Part shown: piece by piece, positions 8,399 through 17,321 of the stretch | How positions within the stretch are numbered: position 1 is the first letter of the stretch | Layout of the letters: each line of letters opens with the position of its first letter | Origin: Solwaraspora sp. WMMD1047 | Lineage (GTDB): Bacteria > Actinomycetota > Actinomycetes > Mycobacteriales > Micromonosporaceae | Assembly (NCBI RefSeq): GCF_029626155.1 | Contig: NZ_JARUBL010000001.1 | Span: 5,312,501 to 5,376,500 of the forward strand | Reading direction: 5' to 3' | Length of the DNA: 64,000 nucleotides | Notes under the pieces: generated by a model | What the model was told of the DNA's origin: nothing | The model's database searches: none | What the model saw: only the letters and a program-made list of their open reading frames with translations | Translations under genes and position numbers: made by a program

Positions 8399-8962
8399 GA
8401 GCAGCCTGCCATCGCCGGCGCACCCAGCCCATTCGGCGCACCCAGCTCAGTCATGTCCCAATCCCTCTTCCCGGGCGGCCCGCGCCGGCTCGGGCCGGTG
8501 CCGGGCGCTACCTCGTGACTCACGACCAGGGGCGGTTGCGAGGGGAAAAATAGTCAGCCGGGAGCGCACCAACAAGGTCATCAAACTGGTATCACGGCTG
8601 CGCTTAAGGACCGGTTCAAGCGGCGGCCGGACGGACCGGAAATTGTGCGATCCGTCCGGCCGGGTCACGAACTGGGCCGACGCCGCGAACCCGGACCGGG
8701 CAGGCGTCTCCCACCCCGTTGCGCCCCTCTCGTCCGGTTTCGGAGACGGGCAGAAATTTAAGCCCTGGCTAACCACCGGCTAACCCCACGGGGGCGGTGT
8801 CAGATGATCGTGGCGCACTGGGGCCGTTGCAGACAGGAGGTTCGTAACGGCTGAGTGCGCCCCGATCATGGGGGTGGTCGCTGGCACGCCGTCGGGTGAT
8901 ACGGGCCGCCCAGCGGGTATCCCGGCGCCGGACTGGTTGACGCCGGACGGAAGGTCACCGCC
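8399..8962. other. Long intergenic region with promoters and one structured element
   Basis: This 564-bp gap separates divergent genes. It contains a large imperfect inverted repeat (8804-8869) and an AT-richer stretch near 8745-8775 that may hold a promoter. Open frames here have poor codon character and no family signature, so I list no gene. Confidence 0.5.
8804..8869 (+). promoter_or_regulatory. Large imperfect inverted repeat upstream of the DUF3040 gene
   Basis: Arms ATGATCGTGGCGCACT (8804-8819) and AGTGCGCCCCGATCAT (8854-8869) pair at 15 of 16 positions. Inside them CCGTT (8824-8828) pairs with AACGG (8846-8850). If transcribed rightward this forms a long two-part stem 93 bp ahead of the DUF3040 start, as an RNA leader or operator might. 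It matches no riboswitch class that I can recognise. Confidence 0.4.
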
Positions 8963-9217
8963 ATGCTCAGCAAAGAGGATCAGCGCCGGTTCGACGAGAT
9001 CACCCGAAACCTCCGGGAGACCGATCCGGAGTTCGTCGCCCGGCTGGGCCATCGGGCCAGGAACCGGCGGGCCCGGTTCATGCTGCTGCTGACTGTCCTG
9101 CTGTGGGCGTCGGTGCCCGCCGTGGTCGTGTTGGGCGGCTGGCTGGCCGCCGCACTGGTACCGATGGTGCTGGTGGCCGCCGGCGTGCTGGTCTGGCAGG
9201 CCCGCCGGCACTTCTGA
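8963..9217 (+). CDS. DUF3040 small membrane protein
   Basis: 84 residues. The N-terminal MLSKEDQRRFDEITRNL is the hallmark of DUF3040, an actinobacterial family of unknown function. Two close hydrophobic segments (about residues 39-58 and 60-76) make a membrane hairpin, followed by a short basic tail. A GGAAGG ribosome site lies at the right distance ahead of the ATG. The gene stands alone behind the structured leader. Confidence 0.85.
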   Translation: MLSKEDQRRFDEITRNLRETDPEFVARLGHRARNRRARFMLLLTVLLWASVPAVVVLGGWLAAALVPMVLVAAGVLVWQARRHF

Positions 9218-9224
9218 CCACCCG

Positions 9225-9300
9225 GGCCACCGCCGCGCATCCGGCCACACGCGGCCACCGCCGCGCATCCGGCCACGGGCCACTGCCGCGCATCCGGCCG
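9225..9300. repeat. Three imperfect copies of a 23-24-bp repeat
   Basis: The unit GGCCACCGCCGCGCATCCGG starts at 9225 and 9253, and a one-base variant starts at 9278 (spacings 28 and 25 bp). The repeats fill the gap between two convergent genes (stops near 9217 and 9323). They may serve in termination or be a small repeat family; no gene overlaps them. Confidence 0.7.
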
Positions 9301-9322
9301 CAATCCGCCGCCGGCACGTCGG

Positions 9323-10231
9323 TCAGTCCCGGTCGGCCCCGAACCGCTCGTACGCCCGGCGCAGCCGCTCCGCCAGCCCGGGACCACCGATCGCGACCGG
9401 CGGTGGGCCGAGCTGCCGCAGCAGCAGATCCGACCCGGTGGCCAGGGTCGGCGGCCGGTCCGGCACCGGCACGGGCGCCACCCAGAACCGGTCGGCCACC
9501 TCGGACAGTGGGGTGCCCGGCAGGTCGGCCAGGGCCGCCGCGGCACCGCCAACCGAAGCCGTCGGTCCGCCGTCGGCGGAGGCAGACGCAGCGCCGGCGG
9601 CTGCGGTGTCCGAGGCAGCGCCGCCCGGGGCTGTCCCGGTGGACCCGGCGCCGCGCAGTTCACGCAGCCGGGCCAGCAGGGTCGGCCGGTCCCGGCCGCG
9701 CCAGTGCAGGAGCTGGAACGGGTCGGCGTCGAACGCCTCGGCCAGCAGGTAGAACGTCGCCGCCAGATGCTTGCAGGGCACCGCGAAGTCGGGGCAGTTG
9801 CACCGCATCGCCAGCTCCTCGACCGCCGCCGGGAACAGCGGCGCCCCGGCGTCGGCGAAGACCTCCTCCAACTCCGGCGGCAGGTCACCGGCGAGCAGCC
9901 GGGCGCTGAACAGGGCCTGCGCCGCCAGCAGCACCTCGACCCGCTGCCAGACCGGCTCCTCGAACGTCCGGAGCCCGACGGTGACCCGGTACGGCGTCGG
10001 CCGGGAGCCCTGCACCGAGGCGGCGACCGTGCCGGGCGCCACGGTCAGGCTGAGCACCTGGCCGGCGCGGGCGTACGCCCGACCCCGGGTGAGCCGGGTG
10101 CCGAGCGCGAACGATTCGAGCACGTCCAGGAAGCGCCGCGCCCACCAGGACCGGCCGATCGGTCCTCGGGTGGTGCGGGCCCGCAGCCCGCCGTCGACCC
10201 GGCGCGGTCGCTGGTATTCGAAGTAGCTCAC
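9323..10231 (-). CDS. SWIM zinc-finger protein
   Basis: 302 residues. The SWIM motif CNCPDFAVPCKHLAA (CxC followed by CxH) lies near residue 150. The N-terminus (SYFEYQRPRRV) and the Trp-rich RSWWARRFLDVLE are typical of the SWIM partner of bacterial SNF2 proteins. A low-complexity Ala/Gly/Ser segment follows about residue 195. The GTG at 10231 overlaps the stop of the SNF2 gene, so the two proteins are made together; they probably act as a DNA-remodelling or repair pair. The exact substrate is unknown. Confidence 0.88.
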   Translation of the reverse strand: MSYFEYQRPRRVDGGLRARTTRGPIGRSWWARRFLDVLESFALGTRLTRGRAYARAGQVLSLTVAPGTVAASVQGSRPTPYRVTVGLRTFEEPVWQRVEVLLAAQALFSARLLAGDLPPELEEVFADAGAPLFPAAVEELAMRCNCPDFAVPCKHLAATFYLLAEAFDADPFQLLHWRGRDRPTLLARLRELRGAGSTGTAPGGAASDTAAAGAASASADGGPTASVGGAAAALADLPGTPLSEVADRFWVAPVPVPDRPPTLATGSDLLLRQLGPPPVAIGGPGLAERLRRAYERFGADRD

Positions 10232-13200
10232 TCCACCACCGCCCCGGACTCCAGCGCGAAGAGCTGCCGCAGCTCCGATGTGGACAGCTCGGTGAGCCAC
10301 TGTTCGCCGGTGCCGACGATCCGCGCGGCCAGCCCGCGCTTCTCGGCGATCATCGCGGCGACCTTCTCCTCGACGGTGCCGGCGCAGACGAACTTGCGGA
10401 CCTGCACGGCCCGCCGCTGACCGATCCGGAACGCCCGGTCGGTGGCCTGGTCCTCGACCGCCGGGTTCCACCACCGGTCGACGTGCACCACGTGGTTGGC
10501 GGCGGTCAGGGTCAGCCCGGTGCCGCCGGCCTTGAGGGAGAGGACGAAGAGCGCCGGTCCGCCGTCGGACTGGAAGCCGGTGACCAGCCGGTCCCGGTCG
10601 GCCTTGCCGACACCGCCGTGCAGGTAGAGCACCTCGCGGCCGAACCGGGCCACCAGGTGCGCCCGGAGCATGTTGCCGAACTCGGCGTACTGGGTGAAGA
10701 TCAGCGCCTTCTCGCCGGCCGCCAGCACCTCGTCGAGGATCTCCTCCAGCCGGGCCAGCTTGCCGGACCGGCCGGGCAGGCCCGAGCCGTCCCGCAGCAG
10801 CTGCGCCGGGTGGTTGCAGACCTGCTTGAGCTTGGTCATGGTGGCGAGCACCAGGCCGCGCCGCTCGATGCCCTCGCTCGTCGAGATCCGGTCGAGCATG
10901 TCGTCGACCACCGCCTGGTAGAGCGACGCCTGCTCGGCGGTGAGGTTGCAGAGCACCTCCATCTCCAGCTTCTCCGGCAGGTCGGAGATGATCGACCGGT
11001 CGGTCTTGACCCGGCGCAGCACGAACGGGCCGGTGATCCGGCGCAGCCGGCGGGCCGCCTCCTCGTCGCCGTGCCGCTCGATCGGTTCGGCGTACCTCTT
11101 CTTGAAGGTCGGCGCCGAACCGAGCAGGCCGGGGTTGGCGAACTCCATGATGGACCAGAGGTCGGCCAGTCGGTTCTCGACCGGCGTGCCGGTGACGGCG
11201 ATCCGGTGCCGGGCCGGCAGCGACCGGACCGCCGCCGCCTGCCGGGTGGCCGCGTTCTTGATCGCCTGGGCCTCGTCGACCACGATCCGGTGCCAGCCCA
11301 CCTCGGCCAACGCGGCGGAGTCGCGGGCGGCGATCGCGTACGTCGTGACGACCAGGTCGGCGGCGGCCACCGCCGCGGCGAACCGTTCCCCGCGCGGCCG
11401 GTCGGCGCCGTGGTGCACGTGCACCCGTAGCTCCGGTGTGAACCGGGCCGCCTCCCGTTCCCAGTTGCCGACCAGCGACATCGGGCAGACCAGCAGGGTC
11501 GGCGGCGAGCCGGCCGGGTCGCCGGCGAGCAGCGCGAGCAGCTCCACGGTCTTGCCCAGTCCCATGTCGTCGGCGAGGATCCCGCCGAGGCCGAGCGACT
11601 GCAGAAAAGCCAACCAGGCCAAACCCCGCTTCTGGTACGGCCGCAGCGTGCCGGCGAAGCCGGGCGGCTCGTCGACCGGGGCCAGGTGCCGCTCGGCCTG
11701 GCCGGCGAGCAGGTCGCCGAGCGCCCCGTCGGCCACCACCGCCAGCACCGGCAGCTCCGCCGCGTCGTCCTGGCTGGCCAACCCGAGCCGCAGCAGGTCG
11801 CCGACGGTCATCTCGCCGCCGGCGCGCAGCAGCCGCAGACCGGCGGCGAGCCGCTTGGCGTCCAGCTCCACCCACTGCCCGCGCAGCCGCACCAGCGGGG
11901 TCTTCAGTTTCGCCAGGCTCTTGATTTCCGTGGCGGTGAGCGGCTGGTCGCCGAGCGCCAGCTCCCAGCGGTAGTCGACAAGCGACTCCAGCCCGAGCGT
12001 ACTGGCGGTGGCGACCGTGCCGGGCGCGGTGCGGGTGGTGGCCTGCAGCCGGGCGCCGAGCCGGGCGCCGGACCGCCGCCACCAGGCGGGCAGCAGCACC
12101 CCGAAGCCGGCGGCGTGCAGCACCGGCGCGCCGTCGCGCAGGAACCGGTGGGCGCCCTCGGTGTCCAGGTCCAGGCCGTCCGGCGCGGCGGTACGCAGGG
12201 CCTCGGTCAGCTCCGGCCAGAGCCGGCTGGCCCGGCCCAGCTCGGCCAGCAGGGTCTCCTGCGGCGCCGCCAGGTCGCGGGCCAGGGCGCGCAGTCCGCC
12301 GGCCGACCGCCAGATCCGGTCCGCACGGACCAGCAGGCTGGGCTCATCGGCCGCCTGCAGCGCGAACTCGACCCGCCACCGCGCCGCGTCGCCGGCGACC
12401 GCCACGGCCTCGGCACCGGCATCCGCGCCAGCTTCGGCGTGGGCGTCCGCATCGGCATGGGCTCGGTTCGGATCGGCGCCGGGCAGATCCGCGCCGGGCG
12501 GATCGAGGCCGGCCGGGTCCGGAGGTGCGGCCGGCTCGACCAGTCGGAAGCAGGCCCGGACCGGGCTGCCGGCCGCGTCGCGTTGCCAGTCGGCCAGCTC
12601 GGCCCGCAGCGCGGCCACCGCCTCGGCCGGGGCGTCGAAGGCGCGCTGCCGGCTGGTCAGGGCGCGCAGCCAGGCCCGCACCGCCGCGTCGGCGCCGCGA
12701 CCGGTCCGGGCGTCGATCAGTCGTACGCCGTCCAGCGCGGCCCGGGCGGCCGCGTCGGTCAGGGCGTCGATGGCGTCGGTCAGCAACTCCGCCACGGTCA
12801 GCGACGGCGCGCCGGACCGGACGGCGGGCGGGCACGACATCGCCAGCGCCCGCGCCCAGCCGGCGTCCGCGCCGGTGAGCAACGGCCGCCACACCGCCTC
12901 GGCGGAGCCCACCGGATCCCGAGCCGCCCGAGTTGCCGGGCGGTCGGCGGCCGGTGCCGGTGGTGTCCGGACGTCCGGCAGTACCCGGCCCCGGGTGACC
13001 AGGTCGGCGGCGAAGCCGGCCAGCTCGGCCAGATGCCGCAGGCCGGCACCCCGGGCCGGGCCGCCGCCGTCGGAATCGGTGAGCAGCGGAAGGGCGTGGT
13101 CGGCGTCGTACTCCAGCACCGGCACCCGCCAGGGTGCCAGGGTGACCGGACCGCGGGCCGGTTCGACCGGTTCGGTGCGGACCAGTTCGGGCGAGTCGGT

Positions 13201-13434
13201 GGGCGCGCCCTGCCGGGTCGGCAGGGCCAGCGTCAGGGTGCCGCTGACCGCCTTGGCGGCCGCCTCCCCGAGCGCCTCGGCCAGCGGGCCGTGCCCGACG
13301 GCGTAGGGGTGCGGCCGGTCCCGGGGCTGGCGGCCCGGCCGGCGCGGCGGGCGGGCCGGCAGGGCGGACTCCTCACCCCACAGCGCCAGCCGCCCACCCG
13401 GCAACCACAACCCGTGTACGACCAGCACCGGCAT
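10228..13434 (-). CDS. SNF2/RapA-type DNA helicase (DEAD/DEAH, HepA-like)
   Basis: About 1068 residues from the ATG at 13434; an in-frame ATG at 13512 would add 26. The C-terminal half is a SNF2 ATPase: GILADDMGLGKTVELLALL (Walker A), VVDEAQAIKN (DEAQ box), RIAVTGTPVENRL, then VHVDRWWNPAVEDQATDR and AFRIGQ motifs of helicase lobe two. The N-terminal 450 residues are the SNF2_N-associated region usual in actinobacteria, with a variable Asp/Ala-rich insert around residues 320-350. Such proteins move along double-stranded DNA and remodel nucleoprotein. It is followed directly by the SWIM gene. Confidence 0.9.
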   Translation of the reverse strand: MPVLVVHGLWLPGGRLALWGEESALPARPPRRPGRQPRDRPHPYAVGHGPLAEALGEAAAKAVSGTLTLALPTRQGAPTDSPELVRTEPVEPARGPVTLAPWRVPVLEYDADHALPLLTDSDGGGPARGAGLRHLAELAGFAADLVTRGRVLPDVRTPPAPAADRPATRAARDPVGSAEAVWRPLLTGADAGWARALAMSCPPAVRSGAPSLTVAELLTDAIDALTDAAARAALDGVRLIDARTGRGADAAVRAWLRALTSRQRAFDAPAEAVAALRAELADWQRDAAGSPVRACFRLVEPAAPPDPAGLDPPGADLPGADPNRAHADADAHAEAGADAGAEAVAVAGDAARWRVEFALQAADEPSLLVRADRIWRSAGGLRALARDLAAPQETLLAELGRASRLWPELTEALRTAAPDGLDLDTEGAHRFLRDGAPVLHAAGFGVLLPAWWRRSGARLGARLQATTRTAPGTVATASTLGLESLVDYRWELALGDQPLTATEIKSLAKLKTPLVRLRGQWVELDAKRLAAGLRLLRAGGEMTVGDLLRLGLASQDDAAELPVLAVVADGALGDLLAGQAERHLAPVDEPPGFAGTLRPYQKRGLAWLAFLQSLGLGGILADDMGLGKTVELLALLAGDPAGSPPTLLVCPMSLVGNWEREAARFTPELRVHVHHGADRPRGERFAAAVAAADLVVTTYAIAARDSAALAEVGWHRIVVDEAQAIKNAATRQAAAVRSLPARHRIAVTGTPVENRLADLWSIMEFANPGLLGSAPTFKKRYAEPIERHGDEEAARRLRRITGPFVLRRVKTDRSIISDLPEKLEMEVLCNLTAEQASLYQAVVDDMLDRISTSEGIERRGLVLATMTKLKQVCNHPAQLLRDGSGLPGRSGKLARLEEILDEVLAAGEKALIFTQYAEFGNMLRAHLVARFGREVLYLHGGVGKADRDRLVTGFQSDGGPALFVLSLKAGGTGLTLTAANHVVHVDRWWNPAVEDQATDRAFRIGQRRAVQVRKFVCAGTVEEKVAAMIAEKRGLAARIVGTGEQWLTELSTSELRQLFALESGAVVE

Positions 13435-13603
13435 CCCCTCGACAGCGACCCGACCCAGGATAGGTGCGGGCCACTGCCAACCCCGGCCGGGCGCGCCCCG
13501 GGGCCAGCCCACGCTGCGGCCGGTGCACGCCCCGGCCGGTGCACGCCGCTCGGGCAGGCGTGGCCGTGCCGGGATCAGGTCAGGCGGCTTTGGATGGGTC
13601 GAT

Positions 13604-15235
13604 TCAGGTCGGCGGGCGGTCGACCAGGGTGTGGTTGCGCAGCCAGCGGCCGCCGGCCGGGGCGGTGTCGAAGCGGGTGGCGGCCACCGCGTTGCCGGCC
13701 AGGTCGTTGCCCTCGACGGTGCCGGAGACGCAGCTCCCGGTGCCGGTCAGCCAGATGCCGTGGGTCTGGGTCGGTTGGTCCTGGCCGTCCCAGATCCGGT
13801 TGTCGCGGATGGTCAGCCCGTGGGTCGGGGCGGCCAGGGTGATGCCGGCCCGCTCGGCCGGCGCACCGGAGAGCCGGTAGCCGGTGCCGTCGGCCGGTGG
13901 CTCCCCGGTCCAGGCGGTCGTCACTCCGGGCCGCACCGGAGCCAGGGTCAGCTCGGTCTCGCTGTTGCCGACGACCACGGCAGTCCGGTCCCCCACGGTG
14001 ACTGTCGTGCCGAGCAGCCCGTCCGGGACCCAGCGGGCGGCCGGGTCGACCAGGCAGGTGCGGCCGTACCGGACCCCGGCGCCGCCGCCGAAGCCAGCCG
14101 GCTCGCAGCGCCGCCCGTTGTCCCGGATCCGGTTGTTGACCATCGAGGCGTCCACCACCGCGGCGTCGAGGTGCACCCCGTCCAGCCCGTTACCCCAGAT
14201 TTCGTTGCCGTCCAGTACCAGCGCCCGCGCGCTCGGCCCGGCTGCCCCGCCCAGGTTGTGCACCCGGAAGCCGTACCGGCCGTTGCCGCTGATCCGGTTG
14301 CCGCGCACGGCGTACGGCCCCGGGGTGTTGCCGATGCTCAGCCCGTCGCGGACGTTGCCGTCCACGACGCAGCCGGTCAGCAGGCCACCCCGGCCGGCGA
14401 TCCCGACGGTGCCCCGGGCCGAGACGTCGAAACCGGCCTCCAGGTTCCCGATCATGGTGCAGGCCGCGACGATGAGCCCGTCGGCGCCCCAGTCGGAGAT
14501 GCCGAAGTGGTTGCCCTCGGCGTGGCAGGAGACCACCCGGATGCCACGCGGCGGCCGCCAGTTCGGATGCTGCAGCTCCAGGAAGATCCCGTTGGTGCCG
14601 TTGCCGACGGCCGTGCATCCGGTGATGGTGGTCCGTTCGCTGGCTCCCCAGCCGCCGACGCCGATGCCGATGCCGGCGCCGCCCCACTCGTGGCCGTTGT
14701 CCAGCCGCCCGCAGCCGACCGTCAGCACCCCCTCGACGATCGAGTCCTGGAGGAAGTCGCAGCCGAATCCGGTGGCGGCGGTGCCGTGGATGTAGAGGTC
14801 ACGGAACCGGCCGCGGAGCACGTACTGCAGGCCGAGCCCCTTGGCCAGCGGGTCGTAGCCGGCCAGCCGGACCGCCGAGCCGTCGATCTCGAAGCCGGCG
14901 AAGGTGCAGTCGGCGATGTGGTGGTCGCGGCTGGCGCCGTGCTCCTTGGCGGTGAAGTACGCCAGCGGGGTGGGGCTGTCCGGGTCACCGGGGTTGGAGA
15001 GCAGGAACCGGGTGGCGCCGGGGCCGGCCCCGACCAGCGAGACTCCGCTGCGCCAGACCGTGCCGACGTCCTTGATCGCGTAGCAGCCGGGTGGGCAGCG
15101 GATGGTCCGGCGTCGGCCGTCCTCGGCGCAGGCGGCCCCGAGGCGGTCGACCAGCTCGGCGAGGGCGGGCTGGTCGTTCGTCACCCCGTCACCGACCAGT
15201 CCGTACTCCAGGGCATCGCAGACCAGCGGTTCCAT
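13604..15235 (-). CDS. Right-handed parallel beta-helix protein (pectate-lyase-3-like)
   Basis: 543 residues from the ATG at 15235. The N-terminus YGLVGDGVTNDQPALAELV is the GDG-TND motif that opens many beta-helix enzymes and phage tailspikes. The body has many turn repeats of N-x-I/V-x-x-N-G type (GNRISGNGRYGFRVHN, VNNRIRDNGRR), each about one coil. No signal peptide is visible in the chosen frame, which is odd for a carbohydrate-active enzyme. Its neighbour across 300 bp of small genes is a polysaccharide pyruvyl transferase. Polysaccharide binding or cleavage is a guess from the fold. Confidence 0.72.
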   Translation of the reverse strand: MEPLVCDALEYGLVGDGVTNDQPALAELVDRLGAACAEDGRRRTIRCPPGCYAIKDVGTVWRSGVSLVGAGPGATRFLLSNPGDPDSPTPLAYFTAKEHGASRDHHIADCTFAGFEIDGSAVRLAGYDPLAKGLGLQYVLRGRFRDLYIHGTAATGFGCDFLQDSIVEGVLTVGCGRLDNGHEWGGAGIGIGVGGWGASERTTITGCTAVGNGTNGIFLELQHPNWRPPRGIRVVSCHAEGNHFGISDWGADGLIVAACTMIGNLEAGFDVSARGTVGIAGRGGLLTGCVVDGNVRDGLSIGNTPGPYAVRGNRISGNGRYGFRVHNLGGAAGPSARALVLDGNEIWGNGLDGVHLDAAVVDASMVNNRIRDNGRRCEPAGFGGGAGVRYGRTCLVDPAARWVPDGLLGTTVTVGDRTAVVVGNSETELTLAPVRPGVTTAWTGEPPADGTGYRLSGAPAERAGITLAAPTHGLTIRDNRIWDGQDQPTQTHGIWLTGTGSCVSGTVEGNDLAGNAVAATRFDTAPAGGRWLRNHTLVDRPPT

Positions 15236-15374
15236 CGACCGGCTGTTCCCGCTTCCCGGCCCGGCTAACGTCCGCCGGCCGCGGTGGATCTGCCACGACC
15301 GACTGGCGGGTTTACGCGGAAGCCGGGTCAGCAACCGAACAGATGGGCGATTCCAGCCGTAAAGACAGTTGAGG

Positions 15375-15803
15375 ATGGGTTACGGCAGAGATTCACCCGC
15401 GACGATGCGGGGCGGTGGCCGCGGCCGGCCGGACCTGCGGGCGGAGATCGACCAGCTGAGCGAGGTGGTGACAGTGCAACGTCCCATCGTTACCCGACCG
15501 GCGACCAACCACTACTACTTCCTGCGTGGCCTGCTGCGCTGCCGTCCCTGCGGCGAGCTGCTGGTGCCCGCGTTCTCCTCCTGCGGCCGGCGCCTCTACG
15601 GGTGCCTGCGGCCGGGATGTCCGCGGCCGTGGCTGCCGGCCGGTGAGACGGAGGACCAGGTCTGGACCCGCTTCCAGCTGCTCAACGAGAGCGCCGCCCG
15701 GGACGTGCCGCCGGCCGGGCGGCAGGAGGCGCTGGCGGCCGTGCTTAACGAGATCGTCGTCGGCGTGCCGGGCAGCGAACTGACGTACGACTGGCGCGAC
15801 TGA
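15375..15803 (+). CDS. Zinc-ribbon protein, possibly a recombinase C-terminal remnant
   Basis: 142 residues from ATG 15375 (an in-frame TTG lies 6 bp earlier). The segment YYFLRGLLRCRPCGELLVP, then CGRRLYGC and CPRPW, looks like the zinc beta-ribbon of large serine recombinases, preceded by a basic N-terminus and followed by an acidic tail. No catalytic serine recombinase domain is present, so it may be a fragment turned into a small gene, or a separate zinc-ribbon family. The start is uncertain. Confidence 0.55.
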   Translation: MGYGRDSPATMRGGGRGRPDLRAEIDQLSEVVTVQRPIVTRPATNHYYFLRGLLRCRPCGELLVPAFSSCGRRLYGCLRPGCPRPWLPAGETEDQVWTRFQLLNESAARDVPPAGRQEALAAVLNEIVVGVPGSELTYDWRD

Positions 15804-15861
15804 CCGCGGCGATCATCCGCCTTGCGCTGCGGGAACCGGTCGGCGGCGGCAGACTGGGGCC

Positions 15862-16071
15862 ATGACTGCGACCACGGCGGATATCCCGCTGATCGGCGGA
15901 TCGGCCGACGGTGAATCGGTCCGGGTCGAGCTGGACGCCACCGGCCGGCCACCACTGACCCATCACCACCTGGGTGACGGCGGCCTGGCCGACGCCGAGA
16001 TCTACGAGTTGGAGTCGACGAGCGGGGACGGGCCTCCCTGGCACTACACCTGCCGCGGCCCGGTGACCTGA
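15862..16071 (+). CDS. Small hypothetical protein
   Basis: 69 residues, acidic, with no membrane segment. It carries a His-rich middle (PPLTHHHLGDGGLADAE) and an aromatic end (PPWHYTCRGPVT). I do not recognise the family. Codon use matches the neighbours and the ATG is the first in frame. It is followed by the converging pyruvyl transferase gene. Confidence 0.5.
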   Translation: MTATTADIPLIGGSADGESVRVELDATGRPPLTHHHLGDGGLADAEIYELESTSGDGPPWHYTCRGPVT

Positions 16072-16108
16072 GCCGTCGCCGGCGCCCGGCGCGGCGGTGG
16101 CTGCGGGT

Positions 16109-17227
16109 TCAGAGTCCAGCCAGCAGCGGGTCCAGTAGCTTGCCGGTGTTCCAGGCCCGGTCCCGCAGCCACGCCACCCGGCCTGTCATATCGGCGACCC
16201 GCGCGGTCCGCTCGTCCCAGAGCCGGTCCACCTCGGCCAGCAACGGTCCCTCCACCTCCCGCTCCACCCCACGCAGCGCCGGCGCCCCGACCCGCTGCGC
16301 GAAGTCGAAGACCTTCCCCGCGTACGGCAGCGGCAGCAGCGGGACACCGGCCAGCGCGGCGAAGATCAGGAAGTGCAGCCGCATCCCGACCGCCAGGTCG
16401 AAATGGCGCATCAGGCCGAGCAGCTGGCGGGGCTGGTAGTCGCCGTGCAGGATCCGCCCCTGCTCCGACGAGGTCATGTGGGACAGCACGCCGTGGGCGT
16501 GCCGGATGTCGTCGCGTTCCATCGGTACGAAGAGCACGCTCGCGTCGAGCCGGTGCACCAGGAAGTCGCTGACCTGGGCCAGCAGCCGGTGGTAGCCGCC
16601 GACATCGAGCCGCTCGGCCGCCCGGCCCGGCTCCCGTACGCTGATCCCGACCAGCCGGCGCCCGCCCGGCACGCCCTCCGCGCGCAGCAGCCCGGACCCG
16701 AACTCCTCGGGTTCGAGCATCAGCGCCGGGTCGGCGGTCACGGTGACGTCGCGCATCACCCCGGCCTCCTCCAGCAGAAGCTTCGACTCCTCGTCGCGGA
16801 CGGTGACCTCGGCGGCGGCGGCGATGGTGTCCCGCGCCATGGTGCAGTCGATGCCCTCGGTGAGTGGTCCGGCTCCCACCGCGTAGGTGAAGACCGGCAG
16901 GCCCCGGTCCTGGGCGGCGACGACGAGCCGCAGGTAGCGGCGGGCCTCGCTGTCGTAGAGGATGCCGCCCCCGCCGAGTAGCAGGAGGTCCATCCGGGCC
17001 AGGGTCTCGGTGGTGTCCGCGCGGCTGATCCCCTCCCACACCACCGCCTCCACGCCGGGGTGGGCGAGCGTGGTGTGCGCCGGGTTGCGGGAGAAGACCA
17101 GGATGCGGGCGTCCGGCCGGCGGGCCCGGACGTCGGCCAGCAGCGCGGTCAGGATCGCCTCGTCGCCCAGGTTCCGCCCGCCGTACGAGCCGAGCACCCC
17201 GATCACCGGCCCGCCGCCGTCCGCCAT
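16109..17227 (-). CDS. Polysaccharide pyruvyl transferase family protein (CsaB-like)
   Basis: 372 residues. Family motifs: GVLGSYGGRNLGDEAILTAL at the N-terminus, LLLLGGGGILYDSE, and near the C-terminus MRLHFLIFAALAGVPLLPLPY. The enzyme class transfers pyruvate from phosphoenolpyruvate to sugars as ketals; CsaB relatives act on secondary cell-wall polymers that anchor S-layer proteins. The ATG at 17227 has a GGGGAGG ribosome site. The target glycan is unknown; the beta-helix protein encoded nearby could belong to the same surface-glycan system, but that is inference. Confidence 0.85.
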   Translation of the reverse strand: MADGGGPVIGVLGSYGGRNLGDEAILTALLADVRARRPDARILVFSRNPAHTTLAHPGVEAVVWEGISRADTTETLARMDLLLLGGGGILYDSEARRYLRLVVAAQDRGLPVFTYAVGAGPLTEGIDCTMARDTIAAAAEVTVRDEESKLLLEEAGVMRDVTVTADPALMLEPEEFGSGLLRAEGVPGGRRLVGISVREPGRAAERLDVGGYHRLLAQVSDFLVHRLDASVLFVPMERDDIRHAHGVLSHMTSSEQGRILHGDYQPRQLLGLMRHFDLAVGMRLHFLIFAALAGVPLLPLPYAGKVFDFAQRVGAPALRGVEREVEGPLLAEVDRLWDERTARVADMTGRVAWLRDRAWNTGKLLDPLLAGL

Positions 17228-17321
17228 GCCACCTCCCCGAAGTTGGGGCGGGATACCCGGTTCGGCACCGCGCACACGTCACCCGGCCAGCGAGTTGACC
17301 CCCGGGTAATAGGCTCGGCCG

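Noticed and set aside
6444-8441. Long minus-strand frame covering two flavin genes
   Set aside because: It is another frame of the FMN-binding and ferric-reductase-like genes, with Arg/Pro/Ala-rich shadow sequence.
8447-8776. Possible 109-aa minus-strand gene in the intergenic region
   Set aside because: No ribosome site, mixed codon character and no recognisable fold.
8870-8962. Known riboswitch (for example of the ydaO type) before DUF3040
   Set aside because: Some short matches in GGG-TGA type segments, but the conserved core could not be assembled.
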